This document shows positions 49,987-52,297 of a DNA stretch of 52,297 nucleotides, piece after piece. Made by a program: the position numbers and the translations under genes. The notes under the pieces are model-generated. The model saw only the letters and a list, made by a program, of their open reading frames with translations, ran no database searches and was not told the DNA's origin. Position 1 is the stretch's first letter. Each line of letters starts with the position of its first letter. This stretch comes from Streptomyces sp. 378 (GTDB lineage Bacteria > Actinomycetota > Actinomycetes > Streptomycetales > Streptomycetaceae): the NCBI RefSeq assembly GCF_030124145.1, contig NZ_JASKMS010000043.1, positions 1 to 52,297 of the forward strand. The letters run 5' to 3'.

Positions 49987-50547
49987 ATGCTTCCTGAGGT
50001 CCGCCCCCACGTATCCACCGCCCTCGCCAACCAGTTGGCACACCAACTGGACCTGGCTCCGCATCTCGAAGCCGACCAGCTCGATGTGGAGCGCGTCGCC
50101 GGGATCGCAGTGGTCGCAGCCGCCCACTCCGATGGCGATGCGGCCACCGGCCATCTCCTCGGGCTGCTGGCCGCGCTGCCTGCCCCCACCGAGGCAGGAG
50201 AACGCTTCTGGTCGGACCTGTGGAGGCCGTCGGGCACCGCACACCTGCTGCCCGTCAACATCAAGGCCCCGGTGCTGCGTTCCCTGGCAGGAGAGGGAAC
50301 CACCCTGGGCCGGCAGGTCCTCTCGACCGTCGATGAGATGACCCCGCCCCAGCGCGTCGCGGCCGGGGAGGTGATCGGTCAGGCCCTCGCCGAGTCCGAC
50401 CATCTGCCCGACCTCAAGACACAGGTCATCGGAGAACTGTGGCTTCGAGATATCGAGCTCACCGCCTGGCGCGTCCTGCACGCAGACCGCAGGTCGGACG
50501 ATCCCGCTGGACGGAAAGCCATACTCGACGCCTGGACGAGCGTCTGA
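49987..50547 (+). CDS. Conserved-looking hypothetical protein
   Basis: A 186-aa soluble protein. AAGGA lies 6 bases before the ATG. It is rich in short amphipathic helices (LANQLAHQLDLAPHLEADQLD; VIGQALAESDHLPDLKTQVIGELWLRDIELTAWRVL) with no recognised motif. A second, decayed copy of its 3' end exists at 45879-46036, and both copies are followed by csp sequence on the other strand. Function unknown. Confidence 0.65.
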   Translation: MLPEVRPHVSTALANQLAHQLDLAPHLEADQLDVERVAGIAVVAAAHSDGDAATGHLLGLLAALPAPTEAGERFWSDLWRPSGTAHLLPVNIKAPVLRSLAGEGTTLGRQVLSTVDEMTPPQRVAAGEVIGQALAESDHLPDLKTQVIGELWLRDIELTAWRVLHADRRSDDPAGRKAILDAWTSV

Positions 50548-50697
50548 GCGTCGGCTCCTTCGAGCTGCACGGCAGCCGCGCAGGACATGCGGCTCCCGTG
50601 CCCGACGACGCTTGCAGCGACTAAGGTCCGGCGACCGTCTCGGTGCGCAGGTCAGAAAGTTCCGGGCCGAAGTCGCACCCGCCCGGGGGCCTCCACA

Positions 50698-50737
50698 GAT
50701 CAGGGGCCGCGCAACCATTGCTGCGCGGCCCCTGATC
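50698..50737. terminator. Strong intrinsic-terminator-like hairpin
   Basis: A perfect 16-bp stem (50698-50713 with 50722-50737) and an 8-base loop lie between the convergent ends of the hypothetical gene and the cold shock gene. It can serve both. Confidence 0.7.
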
Positions 50738-50851
50738 CTGCCGGCCCGGCACGAGAGCAGGCGCCTTCGTCCGGGTGGGTGGCAGAACCCGCAGGGGCGG
50801 CGGCCGCCACCTGGACGCGGCGTGCGCGATTCCTCGGGCAGGTCTGCGAGG

Positions 50852-51055
50852 TCAGGCCACGTTGATGTTCTCGGCCTGCGGACCCTTCTGGCCCTGGGTG
50901 ACGTCGAACGTCACGGCCTGGCCCTCCTGGAGCTCACGAAAGCCTGTGGAGTTGATCGCGGAGTAGTGCGCGAAGACATCCGGGCCGCCGCCGTCCTGGG
51001 CGATGAAGCCGAAGCCCTTCTCCGCGTTGAACCACTTCACAGTTCCCGTAGCCAT
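50852..51055 (-). CDS. cspA: Cold shock protein, CspA family
   Basis: A 67-aa single OB-fold protein with RNP1 KGFGFIAQ and RNP2 VFAHYSAI, starting MATGTVKWFNAEKGFGFI. It binds single-stranded RNA and DNA and acts as an RNA chaperone. GGAAGG lies 8 bases before the ATG. It shares a strand with the MerR-type regulator upstream, 241 bases away. A partial copy of its 3' end lies at 46347-46396. Confidence 0.95.
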   Translation of the reverse strand: MATGTVKWFNAEKGFGFIAQDGGGPDVFAHYSAINSTGFRELQEGQAVTFDVTQGQKGPQAENINVA

Positions 51056-51296
51056 GTCTCATGCCTTCCAGTCGATGAACGCCTCCCACTCGATGTGGCA
51101 GACGGAGGTGATCGTCCTGGTCCCTGCGGCACAGCACAGCAAAACGCCCACACCGAAGGCGTGGGCAAGAGGGAATTCCGAACCACGACAGCTGACGCAG
51201 ACGCTACACGCCCACACACCGCGTCACCATAGGAAATGATCACACCGCACACCGCGACCGTGCGTGCGGTGCCGCCTACACTGACGGGCACTCATC

Positions 51297-51635
51297 TCAT
51301 GCTGCCGCCGTTGGGTTCGCCGATTCGGCGGCACGGCGATATTCGGCGTTGAGGCGCTGGGCTTCCTCGAGCTGGTCTTCGAGGATGACGATCCGGCAGG
51401 CGGCCTCGATGGGGGTCCCTTGGTCGACGAGTTCCCGAGCGCGCGCGGCAATACGTAGCTGGTAGCGGGAGTAGCGGCGGTGGCCGCCTGCGGAGCGGAG
51501 TGGGGTGATGAGGCGGTGTTCGCCGATAGCGCGGAGGAAGCCCTGCGTGGTGCCGAGCAGTGCGGCGGCCCGGCCCATGGTGTAGGCGGGGTAGTCGTCG
51601 TCATCGAGACGGCCGAGCATGTCGTCTGCTGTCAT
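51297..51635 (-). CDS. MerR-family regulator (small, BldC/HspR-like)
   Basis: A 112-aa protein with an N-terminal MerR helix-turn-helix: YTMGRAAALLGTTQGFLRAIGEHRLITPLRSAGGHRRYSRYQLRIAARARELVDQG, then a coiled-coil-prone tail (LEDQLEEAQRLNAEYRRAAE). The ATG at 51635 has GAGAGGTG upstream; the frame extends 58 codons back but that includes the hairpin at 51661. In Streptomyces such small MerR proteins often stand next to csp genes and may respond to stress. Confidence 0.85.
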   Translation of the reverse strand: MTADDMLGRLDDDDYPAYTMGRAAALLGTTQGFLRAIGEHRLITPLRSAGGHRRYSRYQLRIAARARELVDQGTPIEAACRIVILEDQLEEAQRLNAEYRRAAESANPTAAA

Positions 51636-51660
51636 CGCACCTCTCTGTGGAACGCGTGGA

Positions 51661-51693
51661 GGGGCCCTGGCGCCGTACTGCCGCCAGGGCCCC
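51661..51693. terminator. Hairpin upstream of the MerR gene
   Basis: A perfect 12-bp stem (51661-51672 with 51682-51693) with a 9-base loop lies 26 bases before the MerR start. It could end a transcript coming from the right or form part of the MerR leader. Confidence 0.45.
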
Positions 51694-52234
51694 GAAGGAA
51701 CTGCTACACCATCTGCCGGCCCTGATACTGCACCGGCCCTCTGTTTCCGCAGACCCGACCGAGACGCTGTCGGGGGCGCGGGGATCGCGGTTGCTCGACC
51801 GGAGACCACCTCACTATCGATGTCCTGCGGTACCCGGGTCCAAGACTTCCACCCGGGCGATCCTGATGGCGCTCGGCTCCTCCGTTCTCCCTCTTGATCA
51901 GCTACTTACTAACGGAAACTGCGAACTACTGGTGGCCTCGAACAGCGCCACTCTTCGGCAGCCAGCCCCGTCGCCCGTCCTGCGTCTGCTCTGGCTTGGA
52001 ACCCCACTGCCGAACCTCCCGGTGCGCGCGCCCGCAGTCGACGCCTTCACCGAGGTACTGCTCACTGGCTTCACTGCTGGGTACTGCGAACCTTCACTTA
52101 CTGGTACTGCCACTGCGGTACTGCTCATGGCGGCCCCTGATCACTGCGGGCCACCCGGCCCGGTCGTCAGTCCCGTCGCCGTCCTGCAACCGCTCTGGCT
52201 TCGGAACTCCACCACCGCACCGTCCTGCTAAGAA
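51694..52234. repeat. Non-coding stretch with direct repeats
   Basis: No credible gene is seen. An imperfect 49-base direct repeat occurs at about 51966-52014 and 52167-52216 (AGCCCCGTCGCC... and AGTCCCGTCGCC..., each followed by CTCTGGCTT). Between them GGTACTGC recurs three times, with further TACTG copies. It may be decayed DNA or a structured RNA. Confidence 0.4.
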
Positions 52235-52297
52235 GTCATCTCATTTGGCTGACTCGGTAGGCTATCGCCCGTGGGGATCGTTGAGCGGCTGGTGCCT
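52235..52297 (+). mobile_element. Left end of an IS5-family element, continuing past the window
   Basis: It starts with GTCATCTCATTTGG, identical to 21449-21462. After a short leader, a GTG at 52271 opens VGIVERLVP, the start of the same type of transposase as the remnant at 21484. The leader between the end and the start codon differs from the first copy, so these are related but not identical elements. Confidence 0.7.

Overview
The window is about 52.3 kb of very GC-rich DNA with strong third-position GC bias, GTG and TTG starts, 4-bp ATGA/GTGA gene overlaps and typical actinomycete families (SpoIIE-type phosphatase, DUF6131-like membrane peptide, CspA, BldC-like MerR, calerythrin-like EF-hand protein). 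It is almost certainly a Streptomyces or close relative. No rRNA, tRNA, CRISPR array or replication origin was seen.

Layout. (1) 1-12.7 kb holds a CoA-linked catabolic locus. On the minus strand are the start of etfB (cut by the window edge), 3-hydroxyacyl-CoA dehydrogenase, acyl-CoA ligase, an MFS transporter, an unusual medium-chain dehydrogenase, a glutaryl-CoA dehydrogenase-like enzyme, a cupin, a MarR regulator, an FAH-family hydrolase and a CMD-family protein. Divergent on the plus strand are a type I extradiol dioxygenase and a PaaZ/BoxD-like aldehyde dehydrogenase. Together they look like ring cleavage plus beta-oxidation-like CoA chemistry, with electrons passed to ETF. The substrate is unknown. 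(2) 12.8-17.3 kb holds miscellaneous genes: an ATPase-domain remnant fused to the start of a Bcr/CflA transporter, MarR, a polysaccharide-deacetylase lipoprotein, a CGNR zinc-finger regulator and a LysE exporter. (3) 17.7-21.7 kb is a graveyard of NmrA-like, aldehyde dehydrogenase, CobW and IS110 pseudogenes and a collapsed IS5-family element, with one intact DUF6131-like gene.

(4) 21.6-42.9 kb is the most interesting part: an apparently undescribed biosynthetic locus without PKS, NRPS or terpene-synthase genes. A minus-strand arm encodes two DegT-type aminotransferases, a UbiA-family membrane prenyltransferase, an FAD amine-oxidase-like enzyme, two adenylate-forming ligases, a SAM methyltransferase, a double-domain family III CoA-transferase and a retinol-saturase/CrtI-like flavoenzyme. 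A divergent, tightly coupled plus-strand arm encodes two Gfo/Idh dehydrogenases, a TIM-barrel isomerase, an M20 amidohydrolase, an Ldh-family reductase and a small protein of unknown function. Next to it lie an EF-hand protein and a nucleotide-sugar dehydrogenase. The logic suggests an aminated sugar or cyclitol-like unit plus an acyl/prenyl unit joined by CoA and membrane chemistry. Rare TTA codons near the head of both arms suggest bldA control. No cluster-specific regulator or exporter was seen.

(5) 43.2-52.3 kb holds stress and envelope genes (YihY, SpoIIE-type phosphatase, PRC-barrel, PAQR/hemolysin III, CspA, MerR) with decayed duplicates of a 'hypothetical gene plus csp' module. The window ends in the left end of an IS5-family element whose terminal sequence matches the remnant at 21.45 kb.
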